In this document: piece by piece, positions 12,966 through 25,076 of the stretch
Layout: each line of letters opens with the position of its first letter
Position numbering within the stretch: the stretch's first letter is position 1
Assembly (NCBI GenBank): GCA_019828545.1
Contig: JACVRA010000329.1
Location: 1 to 64,000, forward strand
Length of the DNA stretch: 64,000 bases
Source: Paracamarosporium sp. OC-R06-R3
Lineage: Eukaryota > Ascomycota > Dothideomycetes > Pleosporales > Didymosphaeriaceae
Direction of reading: 5' to 3'
Translations under genes and position numbers: made by a program
The notes under the pieces: generated by a model
Told to the model about the DNA's origin: nothing
Seen by the model: only the letters and a program-made list of their open reading frames with translations
Databases searched by the model: none

Positions 12966-13774
12966 TTACAAAGGGTGGCTCGAGGGGCTAGACCAGAAAG
13001 GAGTGGAATACGATATCAATGCCATCGTCAGCGAATAAGTCCGCCAAAACTCTCTCCATTGTTCACGCGTCCACGGATATAGAGTAGGGTATTCATAGAT
13101 GTGGATGCGTTTAAGACACGGAAAGGTTGCTCGAAATGAAGGATTGTCTGAGTTTACGTAATGGTGTACATGAGGGGCCAGATAATCTTTTCGAAATGCG
13201 ATATCCGTGACGCTGTTTCTGTGAGCTAGGGTTAAGCTGGCACTCCACATATCCACCAACCTGAAGCTGGGACGGAAAGTCCTCAGCTTGAAAAAGAAGG
13301 TGGTCCCCGTATACCCCAATGTACATGTCTCGGAATAGAGTTGACGGCAAACTTCTGGGAGATGAAATGCTGTGGGGATCTTGTGAGCCTTTCCGTTCTG
13401 GCTCTTTTTGACTAGAGTAGTCAACAACATGACCCTTAAAAATTATGTTCGCCTCCATCTTCCGTGTGCCCCGTTGCTTCCATTCCGACGTGTAGTAGAT
13501 GTCGACAGTATTTCCAATCATTGCGTATCTCCATATTTTGATGCGGATCTCGGGTGGAAGTCGCAGAAGAGGGGACTCGGTCGTATTGTGCCTGACACTG
13601 TGATCTTATTAGTCTCGGTCTTTTGGTCAGTAGCAAGCAATGTAGATAGATTACCTACATATCCATAAGATGTGGCGGGGTGTTTTCCAGACTCAGAAGC
13701 CTATCTCCCTGCTTGACGTCTGAAGATAGTAGTTCTGCGACAGACTTCATCTCGGTTGTATTCTGGGCACCCAT
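12966..13774 (-). pseudogene. 2EXR-like paralog with a one-base frameshift
   Basis: Exon 1 (13774-13659) encodes MGAQNTTEMKSVAELL and onward, and ends with the same phase-2 donor as its neighbour (AT|GTAGGT). Exon 2 starts at 13597 after a 61-base intron and reads TESPLLRLPPEIRIKIWRYA, matching the paralog. The frame is then lost near 13400-13425. The frame carrying FKGHVVDYSSQ must shift by one base to reach KIPTAFHLPEVCRQLYSET, which continues to the stop at 12966. The break falls at a run of five T (13405-13409 on the plus strand), where one extra base would explain it. Apart from this shift both halves look well conserved. It is therefore a recent pseudogene or a sequencing error. It lacks the acidic tail of its neighbour. 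Confidence 0.7.
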
Positions 13775-15104
13775 TGCGAAGGTCTGCTAGAGTCTCTGAG
13801 GGTCAAAGAGCCCAGAGAGTTGAGTTGAGTAGTTGAGCTCTCAGGAGGGGAGTTGATGATTGAGCGTGGGGTGAAGGGGAAAGCTGTATTTAAGTATACT
13901 AGTGTGTGAAAATTCACGGAATAGAAATGAAAGGAATTATGCAGCTCTGTGCCCACAAAGGCAATAACGAAGGGTGAGTATGTACGTCTCTCGTACTCAT
14001 GTAGTATAAAGAATGCGAGCTAGCCTAATGAATGACCAAGGAAACTATGTTTGAGGTAGTGTCACCGATCTGAGTATGATCTACGTTGTGTATTGACTAT
14101 GGGTTTTTGAAATTTAGTGGAGAAAAAATAGACTAATGGACATTATGACCCGTCGTTTGTCACAGGTAATGCGGCCTGACTATAGCGGCTACACTAGGAC
14201 TCCACTGAGTCAACACGGCCTCCATTGATATCACTGAGTAGATGATATACATGGTCCCAACGTTCGACTGCAAGGCAAATCGTGAACCCATGGTGTTGTT
14301 CATTTTGGCGTCGCTGTAAAAGAGCCACGCGTTGATTAAGCTGGAGGGCAGGTGGCAGGTTAATATAACGGGAAGCCTAGCGTCGAGGCAGGCAACAGAA
14401 ATAATCACACACCCTGCGCGACCGTTGTGATTAGAAATCAAGAAGTGCCTTACGTGAAAAGCGGCTTTCAGAGTGTTCAGTGATTGGGTAGATGGAAATA
14501 GAAAGAGCGGCTCTGGAGAGACCGAAAGGTGCGAGGACCTCGCAAGCTTTGACGATTTCATGGCGAATGAAGGGCTCAAGTAAGCAAGTTAGGAGCGTTC
14601 ATCAGTGAAGGCACGTGAGCAAACATGCTGGGTGATTGCACGACTACACATATGGCTTTGTAGAACTGTCTACTTTCTTCCGTAAGAGACCGCCATTATC
14701 TCCACTGATACACTAGTAACCATTGTGTGCGGTACGAAAAATTACCTGCGGACTTGAATCAAAAACCAAAAACGCACATCTAGCGAACATGAATCATGTT
14801 CAACTTACAGCAAGTCTTAAAAGCTCACGTTGTACGGAGAGAAGGTTCAAAAAGGAAGACAAAAAAAGAAAAGCAGGTCAAATAGAGCACTTAGGATAGT
14901 GTTTCACTTGAATTTGATTCCATGGAATTACAAAGTGCAATTTCGTCCAGTTGCCTTTTGAGTTGTAAAGGAGGGTGACGCAGTTCTCTGAATGCTTGAA
15001 GATGCGTTGGGAACTATTTACCGGGCGGAAAAGAGAGAATTAAGGGTATCACGCGCGTCTGGTGTCTTTACGATTGACGAGTTGGATATTTAAGTCTTTG
15101 TGAT
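13775..15104. other. Intergenic, nothing recognised
   Basis: This 1.3 kb stretch contains a 139-codon minus-strand frame at 14160-14579 with no recognisable domain and no clear start signal. I treat it as chance. No RNA gene or repeat was seen. Confidence 0.4.
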
Positions 15105-15305
15105 CTACTCAGTGCTCGTCCCTGGATCCGCGTCTACAATTATTGTGTATGCCTCGCTGAACCCACCAATTGTCCCTCCTACAATGAATAGTACTAAAAT
15201 AAACGTTGTCCTCGGCATTGCCTTCTCTGTCTCCATCTTCTTTAACCTGTTCTCCAGCAGTATTAAATCTTGACTAGCGATCCTGTTCCTCCTTCTCGCT
15301 GTCAT
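15105..15305 (-). CDS. Small single-pass membrane protein candidate (66 aa)
   Basis: An ATG-started frame of 66 codons. It has a basic N-terminus (MTARRRNRIAS), a short amphipathic helix with ENRLKKMETEKAM, then a hydrophobic segment of about 20 residues around FILVLFIVGGTIGGF, and ends in an acidic tail. That order fits a small inner-facing single-pass membrane protein. It lies head to head with the three-exon gene starting at 15535. There is no family match and it is short, so it may be chance. Confidence 0.25.
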   Translation of the reverse strand: MTARRRNRIASQDLILLENRLKKMETEKAMPRTTFILVLFIVGGTIGGFSEAYTIIVDADPGTSTE

Positions 15306-15534
15306 TATCCTTGCTCCTCTTATTGTGGGTAAAGTCGTGCGATGGCTATGAAATGCGATTTAAAAATTCCTGACGGGTAAGATTGCCAGCAGTGTATGAT
15401 AGATAGCTACGTCTTTTTTAGATGCTACTATTACTCTTGCAAAGGGATTTGAGCGCGGCTTCTAAGCTGTATGCGATGCTGTGTGCGACTTTTTGCAGGA
15501 CGTATTTTAGTTGTTTGTGAGAAAGGTGCGGCTT

Positions 15535-16480
15535 ATGTTCACGAGTGAAGACGGTCCATACGAGGAGGCTACTCCTCAAAGTAAGGTCTTCATACATGCA
15601 ATAGTCAATGTGATGCTGACCTTTTCCAGAGGAGATTCCCAAGAAGGTCGTCATCCTAGTCTCCCTCCCTTACGGCAGATCATATTCTGCAATGAAAGAC
15701 GCGCTTAGACTCGAACTTCCTCCCCCGCCTTTCATAGACTGGCAAAGTAAAAAGAAGGAAAACATTCCTTCTATCATCCCTCCGCGTACCTCGGTCAGAC
15801 ACTATGCTGTCTGTTTAATCCCCATTGAGACATGGGATGACGCATTAAACAACCTCGCGGAGAAGTTTTCCAACGCAAAGTTCTGGGAGCTTGTTGGACC
15901 GGATATCCGACCGAAGGAGGGCGACTGTGTGGGTTGGGACACCGGGAAAGTCAAGAGCATTGATGGCATGGTGGAGATTGGGATTGCGTCGCATAGCGAT
16001 GATTATGTTTCGGAGCAATGTAAGAGTGAAGGTGGCTTTTGAGAAGTAACTGGCTGACTATGTCTTTCAGTCTACCGACCTTTGAGAAATGCCTGGAATG
16101 AGTATAACGTCGTCTGGTGGAACAGCTTCGACTTCTCGATCCGGCTCGCTGCTCTGCTTCAATATAGCAAGCCTGCCGAAAAGAAATTGAGATATGTTCA
16201 TCGTAGGATACAAAGGCGGCGCGCTAAAGAAGTAATGCATGCACATTGGGTAGGAGTTGTTAAAGTAGATGTTCTCCTCAGTGCCGGTGCCATGGCTCTA
16301 GGCCCAGTCCTCCCAGTAATGGCAGTGGGATCATGGATCTTTCGTGTGGGTTCTATTGGCTACGGCGTCTACCTAAAGTCTCGCACAGAGCCTGGCTATA
16401 TGGCTCAGTGGCACAAGTTGTCAAAATCTCTGGAGGAAAAATTCCTTCAGCTCCAGGGACTTGTGGATGACACGTTGTGA
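15535..16480 (+). CDS. Fungal protein of possible PPPDE/LRAT-like (permuted papain) fold, nucleophile changed (three exons)
   Basis: Exons 15535-15580, 15630-16019 and 16071-16480 join through a 49-base and a 51-base intron into 281 residues. The start is the first ATG in frame; an upstream TTG is not credible. The core reads RHYAVCLIP near residue 73 and later NEYNVVWWNSFDFSIRLA near 155-172. This resembles the HW-A-V strand and the NCQ/NC-FA helix of permuted papain-like proteins (PPPDE, LRAT families), in which the cysteine is catalytic. Here the aligned position (about 164) is serine. A hydrophobic segment at about 213-240 suggests one membrane pass or a buried hairpin. If the fold assignment is right, this copy may have lost thiol chemistry. 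The assignment rests on motif resemblance only; the exon structure is more certain than the function. Confidence 0.65.
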
Positions 16481-18984
16481 TGAGACGAGATGTCAGTCCC
16501 GGTGTGAACCCGACGCTCTTTGGAATGTTACCAGTTGTACGGGAGTGAGTGTGTTAGATGGAGTTTTGAGTAGCGACACAGACGGCGTAGGTTATGAGAT
16601 TGCGTTTTGATGCTTCATTGACGCTTCACCTGTCCGGGCAATAAGGCCACCAAAAGTGGCATGGGAAGATTTTGTGGCGCGCAGAGAAGGGATGCCGGTT
16701 TTGAAAGTAATCGACGCACTGCACACGATCGTCGTTTCGGGCGCTTTTGTCATCAACACGACGTGAGGCTGTAGTATGAACGGTACATCAATCTTGTCGA
16801 CATCTCCTACGATAGCTGATCTACGTAACCAAAGGGTTTCAGGATGATTGTCGTGGCGGCGCCTGAAATAGCACCGCGAGGCGGCATGACATGCAGGTAC
16901 GCGGTACGCAGTGCACGGTGCAGCCTCACGCGTTGCCGGCCAGGGCATGCTTGTCATGGGCTACACAAGCAATCTATCCAGCACGCTTTCAATCAATCGA
17001 GACTCTCTATGCTTTGCATTTTTTTCATTGCAAATAATGCTGCAAGTGAGAGGTGTGAGACTCGGAGAAATTACGTCTGACAGCGTGTCGGGGATAGCGA
17101 GAATCGGGCACCGATTAGGCGTCGAGCTTTGCACGAGAGATATTATGTGAGAGAGAGAGGAAGGGGCTTGTAGAAGGCTCGACTCGTGGGCGTGTAGTTA
17201 ATTGTTCCGTGGCTCGGGGCACGTCGACGCCTAGGACCGTTCGCATCCATGGATTGCCAGATGTCAAATGTCACCTGACCAGGCAGCATTCCAGGGTCGG
17301 CCACGAGGTCGGCATGGCCACGTCTACGTTCGTAAATGCACGTTAAATGAACGCCTTATGGCAACGACATCAGCGTGAGCACAACACATCATCACTGCAA
17401 ACTTGGGTTAGCCCACCACGCCTCCTGTTCCAACCGCAACCCCATGGCGCTGCAGACTAGACTCGGCTCGAGCTGCACGCGGCGCCCAAAAGGTAAATCT
17501 GGTTCGACAGGCGACTAGCGCGGTCGAAGACCACGTTCGTTCCTGGAAAAGCGGAGTGTTGACAGACGGCGCCCACATCCGCATTTCGATCAGAAATCCC
17601 GCGTCGGTGGACGAAAGCAGGTGGGCGCGAAGCCGGATGATCTTCACGACTCGCGTCCCAACGTTTCTTTGTGTTTCGAAACGGCGGGCGCGCCGCGACA
17701 AAGGAAGCGAGGGAAACAAAGCGCCAACGCGAGTGACGACTTGACGACAGACGACAGAGTGCTTGTCGACGGCGCGGTCGAGTGAGGACAGGCCATTTGG
17801 CGCCCGCGAACTGGATGGAGGATGGACGACTACGCCACTCCACTGCCATCGCCCGGGCTTATTCAGAAGTTTTCCTGCGGGCGGAGAATTAAATCCCACG
17901 GCCCTGGCCGCCGAAGACGACGTCTGCTCGCCGCACCCGTGGCCATCAAAGCGCAAGAGAAAGACACAAGGAGACGGCAGCTGGGCTTTGGGCGCGTTGA
18001 AACCGCCATCATCTCAGGGCGCCATGCACACGGGCAGCGTCCCCTGGCGTCCTCTGACACGCTGGCGCCAAAGCCTGCCGGCGGGACGCGCTGCCATTGG
18101 CAAAGCGGCCAAACAGAACACAGGCCCAGGCTCTGCAGCGGCGGCGGAGAGCGGCCGGGGGAGTTTCGAAGCTCAGCCGCCATGATCCCTGCGCCTGCCC
18201 ACGAGCCGTCCTGCCAATCTCTGCACCCAGAAGGCGCGGCCGGCTTAGCCTACCACAGCAGCTTCCTCAAGGATGCAGGGCTCCTGCCCATCGTGCTGGT
18301 TTTTCAACGCCTCGCTCCCCCTGCCCAGTTCCCTTCTTCTCTAGAGTTCCGCTCCTCACCCTCCCTTCCCTTCGCCCTACTTGCGCGCCTTTGACGGCAG
18401 ACACTCCCTACCGCGACCCGGTGTTCGCTCCTTTTGACGCTGGACCTCACGCTCTTTGACAGACCCTTTGCTTCACCCGGCCTTTCCATTCACCCTTCAC
18501 GTGCTGCCAGCCAGCAACCAGAGGACTAAAATCCCAAAACCAAAACCAAAACACATCAGCTTCCGTTTTCTGACCCATCGTCCCACCTCCGGATTCTTCT
18601 GTCAGGCCCGCCCTGACCTGCGACTGGCCGTATCACAAGTCCAATCCGCTTTCATCACCGGGTTGCACCAACAGCGCACACGCGCACCCCTCCGAGGCAG
18701 CAGGCAGTTGTCATCAGTCCTTCTTACACTCTTCACACAGCACTGCAACATCAAGGACGACCACACGGTCAGCTGTCTTGTTGCATCACGCCAACCTGCG
18801 CCTTCCTCTTGGGGTCCAGACTGCGCCAATTTATCCGCAACTGCCTCCCCGCACAGCACCTTATCGGCGAAGCGACCCTATTTCTGACTTGCCGCAAAAG
18901 GATTCCCGGCCCTTATACCGAAGCTATCTGGCTCTCTACCGTGGATTGATTAAAAGTAAATCTCACCCGGATTAATTCCCCACT
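16481..18984. other. Intergenic with long pyrimidine-rich leader region
   Basis: This 2.5 kb stretch has no gene I can support. A GAGAGAGAGAG run lies at about 17150. From about 17800 to 18980 the plus strand is rich in C and T and carries several overlapping spurious frames on both strands. This is typical of the promoter and long 5' leader of the gene starting at 18985. Confidence 0.45.
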
Positions 18985-19827
18985 ATGTCTATTGCGCGCA
19001 GCTTCACCAAGCGCATCAAGCGGCCCTCCAACGATGCCGGCATCTCCACGCCCGCCACGCCGCCCGCCCGCAGCCAGAGCGTAAGAAGCCCTGGCCTGGC
19101 CATTGACCGTGCCAAAATCTCCGCCCCGGTTGCTCTGGTCTCGACGACAAACATGCTCAGCTACAACGCTCCGGATATCCTGGCCATCAAGACTCCCTCG
19201 TCGTCGTCTACGTCAACACATTCCTCCGACGACTCGGACCACAGCGTTTCGACGCGCTCAAGGGCGTCGTCGCACGCTTCGCGGGACACTCTGACAGATG
19301 CCTCGTCAGTGAGCTCGTCGTCGTCGCCCACGTCGCCAGCACCAAACCACCTCTCAGGCTACTTCGCTGCTGCTAACAAGAACATCCGGAAATCAGCATC
19401 GTCCGGTAACCTCCAGCAGCTGAAGGAGCAGGTCGAGGAGGAGCCAGCTGTCCCGGCGATTCCGGAGCGAGCCTTGTCACACAGTAAGCGCGCCCACGAG
19501 CGCCTCGCACAGAAGCGGTCCCTGCAGAACATCTCGCGCAGCGCAACTACCCGATCATCGCGCGAGCACCGCACATCGGTCGACATGTTCAACTCTTCCA
19601 TCAAAGAGGAAGCCCACCCCTTCGGCAAGGAACTCGAGCAGCTCAACGAAGTCGCTGAGGAGTTCAACGGAGTAGTGCGCGATGCCGAGATGGAGGCCGA
19701 CCTTGCCATTATTCGCGAGCGCAACCTCGCGACTTTCTGCGCGGCCGACTACCTCGCGGAGATCCAGCCCCTGTTCAGCGCACGATTTGGCCATGTTGCA
19801 CAGCCAGCGCCCATGGCCTGGATATAA
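18985..19827 (+). CDS. Conserved fungal low-complexity/coiled-coil protein
   Basis: A single exon of 280 residues starting MSIARSFTKRIKRP. The first third is basic and rich in Ser, Pro and Thr. A long serine run (residues ~72-115) with SSSSTSTHSSDD follows, then charged helical segments (LQQLKEQVEEE and FGKELEQLNEVAEEF). The C-terminal ~60 residues, ending in a hydrophobic helix with CAADYLAEIQPLF, look the most ordered. Such proteins are common in ascomycetes without known function. The basic N-terminus plus serine tracts suggests a phosphorylated regulatory or cytoskeletal protein, which is inference. It is isolated, with a long CT-rich leader upstream. Confidence 0.7.
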   Translation: MSIARSFTKRIKRPSNDAGISTPATPPARSQSVRSPGLAIDRAKISAPVALVSTTNMLSYNAPDILAIKTPSSSSTSTHSSDDSDHSVSTRSRASSHASRDTLTDASSVSSSSSPTSPAPNHLSGYFAAANKNIRKSASSGNLQQLKEQVEEEPAVPAIPERALSHSKRAHERLAQKRSLQNISRSATTRSSREHRTSVDMFNSSIKEEAHPFGKELEQLNEVAEEFNGVVRDAEMEADLAIIRERNLATFCAADYLAEIQPLFSARFGHVAQPAPMAWI

Positions 19828-21809
19828 TCCGCAAAACAGACACGGTTGTGACGATTCTACTTATATCTTTCTTCTGTATATATTCTCGCTTTTCGAGAAC
19901 GATGGTCACTCGCTCGAAGCACATAATCCTTATTCATTATTTGCCACGTCCTCTGGTCGATCGCTTTGGGAGGAACAGGCGTTGTCTTTGGACCAGGAAA
20001 AAAGGATCTGGTCCCGGTCTTTTGTTTGAACATTTACTCTGGGAGAAACCTATTTGGTCACGCACGATATGCGGGCCGTCCTATCTTTAACGATTTTATC
20101 TGTATATGAGTCGACGGATTTCGTCGTATCTGGGGATCGGGGAGCTGGGGGATACAATGGTGGGCTGATATCTGAGATTTGAAGTAATTACAATGCCAAA
20201 TCTACACTTTGCAAGCACCTTTTTTGCCGTCGTGTTCTTTTCGCATTGCGTGCGTGCGTACGTGCGTGCGCGTGTAAATGCATGCAAATGCGAATGCAAA
20301 TGCGAAGCTCGTAACTTGTACTACCTACTCTCACACGCACTGTCTGGCTTCATCACCTTGCCTCGCATCGCCTCGCCTGACCCGTCCCGACCCGACTGGG
20401 CCTTTCACACCCACCGCAACACCACTGACACATCCACCGTGGGCACACAAACACAAACACACGCTCCTCACACGTCGCAAGCACCCCAAAGTGTGCCCGG
20501 CAGGCTATGACCACCTGTCATTTACACCCTGCCCGCCTATCCCGCAGCACAACGTCACACTCGTATAACGCTATGCAATGTGATGCGATGCGATGCGATG
20601 CGACGCCGTGGCACGGCATGGCACAGCGAGGGACGGGGAAAGCGAGGCACAGGGCAGGCAGGACAGGGCAGGGAAGGGAAGGAAAGACACAGGGGAGGTT
20701 AGCATGTGCCGTGTGCGCGGGGACACGGTGGAATAGGGTAGGTAGGTAGAGGGAGGAGGAGAAGGGAAGGGAAGGTGTCATGTTCGCCTGGACTCTTGTC
20801 TGCATGTGATGTCTGTCCGTCCGTAGAGCGCGGGTGTAGAAGTAGGATCGCGGCGGGCATGTGATGGCGGGCTGGTGCGCGTCGGTTCGGGAGGAAGGGA
20901 GTTTTGTTGAGGGGGGCGTGTATACCGGATGTGGGGTATGTGCTTGTGTGTTGAGTAGAGTAGGCGGGGTGGGCTTGGCTTGGCTGGGGATTGGGCGTGG
21001 GGTTTGGTATTCATTTGTGAGTGAGGGATGGTGTTGAAGTGCGTTGTGGAGAATGTTGGTGATGGGGGAGGGAGGGGAGGGGTGTCAGGTAGTAGGTGGG
21101 TGGGTGGGTTTACACGGTTTAAGCGATGAGTTACCTGTTTATGTCTACGTACGGGAGTGACTATAGGACTAAATTATTTGTCAAAATGCGGTGTTGTAGT
21201 GTGATGTGCGATTGAAGGGAATAGAATGCCAAAGCGCGGTCCCCTACAGTTTCTGTGTGTGAGTGGAGGTAAGTGTAGGTTTATGCTCGAGATGAAAGTT
21301 AAGGCATATGGAGATGACCAGAATGCATTAGTATCGCTTTGGATTTGGCTTGTAGGGTATTTTGGGGCTGTTGTTGGTTTTGGCTGTTCTGGGGGGTTGA
21401 TCTAATAGGGTGCATGGGTTTTAGGAGGATGCTTTCTGTAGTGGTTAAAGCGGGTGTTTGGATGGCTGAACGTAGTAGACGATCTTGATCAGAATAGCTA
21501 TTGATATCCTCATCTTTTGCGTTGACGACAAACGGATTTGTGTATACTACCACGGACTTGGTGTCGTTTCTGTTGAGGTAGGTATACTTGGCGGGTGACT
21601 ACCACTATTACGTCAGACTGTATAGAACCACAGTGGGTGACCCGTCCGTCCCATAGCTTAGCTCCCGTCTTACAATTTACTTCGACTTCATCAATTTATT
21701 GTTTCAAGGGAGCACCAAGACAAGAAGAGATAGGCACCCAAACATCGATTCACTAATCGAACGGTATTTTTGCAACGTGGATTTATGTCTACCTGGTCGA
21801 AACTCTGCT
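19828..21809. other. Intergenic with simple repeats and G-rich strand
   Basis: This 2.0 kb stretch has no supported gene. It holds a degenerate repeat of gcaaatgcgaat type near 20278-20305, a gatgc tandem run at 20574-20602, and a purine-rich, G-rich plus strand from 20620 to about 21110. Open frames here have biased composition and are artefacts of these repeats. Confidence 0.5.
20574..20602. repeat. Pentanucleotide tandem repeat (gatgc)n
   Basis: Five near-perfect units of gatgc/gatgt are followed by a drift to gacgc. This is a simple microsatellite in intergenic DNA, with no sign of coding. Confidence 0.8.
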
Positions 21810-22905
21810 TCACCACCCAAGCTCTTTTGCTATGGCAGCAGCCAGGATCGGCGCCTCAGCGGCGTTGGTAGCTGCATTTGGGTGATAATCGCAACCCACT
21901 TCAGACCCCTGAGTCGGCCAGTCTACAAGGTGGATCTTTGTGCTGTTCAACTGGGCGATCACAGATTTGAAACTCTCTGTCTGTGCTGTGTGCTGCTTTT
22001 CTCCTTCGGGCCAACTGTCGCCAAGCATGGGAGACGTAACCAGGAAATACTGGGCATCAGGGTAATGCTTCTGGACGCTGCGGACAAACGAAGTTGTCGC
22101 TGAAGTGAAGTTGCCTGTGTCGAGAGGCGCGCGCGAGCCGTCATTGCTGAAGTCATTGGTGCCCAGCGCAATGACGACGGCATCGGGTATCTCGCTCGCG
22201 GGGAAGGTGTAGCTGTTGTCCGCATCGTTGGCTCCGTAGTGTGTCCAACGAGTCGTCATGGTTATCTGATCCTGAGGGCCATAGGCAGTGTTGCGGACAA
22301 TACCTATGCCGCTCCATGCGACCAGGCTGTAGTCTGCTTTCAAAGAGTCGGCTGCCAGAGCAGCATACGTCTTGGGAGCATTCTCAAGCTCAGCAGTAAT
22401 TGTGCAGGGGAAAACGCCATCCATTCCGTAGCCAACCGTGATAGAGTCGCCAATAAACTCAATCTTCCTAGTAGGGAGAACGTCTGGTCCAAGGATACCG
22501 TTTGTCGTGATGTTGCCGACGAAGATGCTTCCGAAAACCGCTTCGGATCGCTTTCGGAGCTCAACGGTATGATTGCCGTTTGCTAACCCGGCTGGGGTGG
22601 ATACACTTGATCCATTTACGTTCGGTATGACAGTCGACGTCCCATCAACTGTGAGCAGGACACTGTTTGTACCTACGAGCAAGAACATAAGTAATTGGAC
22701 TTGAAAAAGCAGGGTCGTTCTCAATTGACGTACCGGTCACGGACTCAAAGCCAACCGTTGCTGACGATCCTGTGAAACTGAAGGACACGCCGGTGCCAGG
22801 CCATGTCAACTCTCTTGTCGCCGGGTTCACACGACCCAAGAAGCGGACAGCTTGCGCGACATCTAGTATCGCCAGCGACAAAGTGACTACGCTGAATTGC
22901 TTCAT
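21810..22905 (-). CDS. Secreted SGNH/GDSL esterase, CE2-like (two exons)
   Basis: Exons 22905-22734 and 22672-21810 join over a 61-base intron (GTACGT...TAG) to give 344 residues. The start is the ATG at 22905, which begins a signal peptide MKQFSVVTLSLAILDVAQA; an upstream in-frame GTG is ignored. Residues ~20-120 form a beta-rich jelly-roll-like domain, and the rest is an SGNH hydrolase. The catalytic Ser134 lies in GDSITVGYG, block III is GTNDF, and the C-terminal Asp319/His321 pair is in CDYHPN. This two-domain order matches carbohydrate esterase family 2, secreted enzymes that remove acetyl groups from xylan and similar polymers. A role in plant cell wall attack is likely but inferred from the family. 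All catalytic residues are present. Confidence 0.88.
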
Positions 22906-23741
22906 CTTGACAGGAAACACACAGCCAACTAGGACATGGCGAGCAACATCGATTTTGTATTTATACTATTTCACCAGCTCGGTGCGTCTCCAACCGTTGG
23001 ATCTACAGAATCGGGCATGGGTTGGTGATTAGCACCCTGCAAATAGATTGCTTCCATCTAGAAACCGCGGTTAATTTTGCTAGCGGCGATACTTTTTCCC
23101 ATGTCAGGAGCGGAGGAAAGACATTAATTGCGCGCTACCGGGCTACCGTTCCGTAGCGGGATTTTCTCCTCGGCGTTCAAGTACGCATGATGTGCATTTG
23201 CAGCGCGTTCGACCGGGCATTATGTCTTCGGTAGTGTAGCTGAGAAAGCATCCTTTGCGCCCCTTATGCTTTCCTAACCGCAGGTATTATGGCCGGACCT
23301 CTTCGTTTTCTTTTGAAACCTATCGAGACAGATGCTGAGTACATATCACCGCGTTGAGTCTTGCTGTAAATGCTGTTGGTCTACTGAAAACTGCGACCAG
23401 TTGTAGGACGGTCTCGCACTAGCACCAATAGGTACAAGCGTCAATTACTAAGCAATCGTATTCGTGACTTCTCCTTCTAACGTCCAGCCTTTTACTGTAT
23501 AAACACGCTCATCCTTGGTCCATGGCAAACACTATAGCGCTGCTTGCGGGCTATTGAATTATAAACCGGCCGCCGGAATTTTAATCGGATTCGTTTCAAC
23601 GAACTTTGAGCTCTTATCGCTCGTTCCGTTTGCAACTGAACGCGTCCCCAGGGCAACTAGTATTCACATCAGAAACAACCGTCAGGCGAATGCGAACACG
23701 AGACCTATTGTTACCATATCAACTTCACAGGTATTGCAAGG
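22906..23741. other. Divergent intergenic, esterase and F-box genes
   Basis: This 0.8 kb lies between two genes pointing away from each other and should hold both promoters. No further gene, repeat or RNA gene is seen. Confidence 0.5.
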
Positions 23742-25076
23742 ATGGCCAAATTCAGTGAACTGAGCGTCGACTTGGTCTACGTCATATTCTCTCATCTCCA
23801 GTCTGACAAAGCTCAACTTCACCACCTCTCGTTATCTTGCCGCCTGTTCCGCGATATCGCTCAACGCTTTATGGTCCGGGATACTTCGATATCCCATAGC
23901 CTTACTGGCTCACGCACCAAGTTGTTTCTCAGGACCTTGATCCAACGGCCAGACCTTGTCGTTCACGTGCATCGACTAGAACTCGATCTACTCCGGGAGG
24001 ATATTCACTGGCCAGAAGAGCAACAGAATATCTACCAAATAACGCGTCGACTTACGAACCTGCGAGAGTTCTGCTACCTTTCACGCGATTATAAAGCCTG
24101 GCACTTCAGCGTACCGCAGCCCCTCAAGTGGGGACGTGAACGCGCACACGATCAGATTCGCAGGGTAGAATGGTACCACAACATGGCTCCTTGGGAGTTG
24201 CGCAAGTGTATGGAACTTCCTAGAATTCAAAGCATTCGAGTGCGGGAGCTCCACGGCGCTTCACTTCAAGAGGATCCAATAGGCGGGTCGACGTTATTCA
24301 CTGTTCCCGCTCGCAAACACAAAACATCCTCGCTTGAAGAGCTCTGGATTGGTTCACCGGGCATCTTGGCTTGCGATGCCCTCAAAATGCTGCTCCACAT
24401 CCCAAAGAACTTGAAGAAAATCACGCTCGAATCTCGCGACTTGTATCAATCTGTGATCGTACCGAATGCCTTGGCATCACTACTTGAGCCGGTCCAGAAT
24501 TCATTGGAAGAGCTACATATAGAGTTTCACAATGGCCTACTCCCACCTCCAGGACAAGTCGCGGATTTTTCAAAGTTTCTATCAATTAGAAAGCTATCGC
24601 TTCCCTTTCGTTACGTTTTCGGACGAGAAGCTGCAATAACGCATCGAGCAGATACCCTTCTTCCCCCTCAATTGAGTGATTTGACGGTACGTTTCCCTCC
24701 CACTGTTTTGAATCCTACATCGTCATGCCAGGACTTCGAATATTATGTTATTGCGTTGTGGGTAATGTGAAGGCTGAGTATATCTAAAGTTCTGACTCTA
24801 TACTTTACTAACCGGGAAAATCAGGTATCATTCGTGTCTACAAGGGTGGCAAGTGATACAGGACCGGCATTAGTTGATCATTGCGAAGCTTTGTTTCGTT
24901 TTATTGAGAACGTAGAGCGACAGGAGGGAGATTCTCTAAGGATACCTATGCTCACTCACATCATGTTGCAGGAAAATGACCATATGAGTCATCGTCCGGA
25001 TTTGAATCATGAGATGGTCCAAGCTCTCATGAAGACATGCAAGCTATCTAAGCTCAGCGTGGAACATTCCTATTGA
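23742..25076 (+). CDS. F-box protein with leucine-rich C-terminal region (two exons)
   Basis: Exon 1 is 23742-24761 and exon 2 is 24825-25076, joined in phase 0 over a 63-base intron, giving 423 residues. The first ~45 residues (FSELSVDLVYVIFSHL, then LSLSCRLFRDIA) form an F-box, the Skp1-binding helix bundle of SCF ubiquitin ligases. The rest has repeated leucine-rich strands (RLELDLL, LRELHGASL, LKKITLE, LEELHIEF, IRKLSLPF), as in substrate-binding LRR arms. It would be a substrate receptor; the target is unknown. The C-terminus at 25076 is rather short after the intron, so a later exon or truncation is possible. Such F-box/LRR genes are numerous and fast-evolving in filamentous fungi. Confidence 0.75.

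Noticed and set aside
14160..14579. 139-codon minus-strand frame.
   Set aside because: No domain, no clear start context, no continuity to another exon.
17408..18887. Several overlapping frames of 100-190 codons on both strands.
   Set aside because: They fall in the CT-rich leader of the gene at 18985 and have biased composition.
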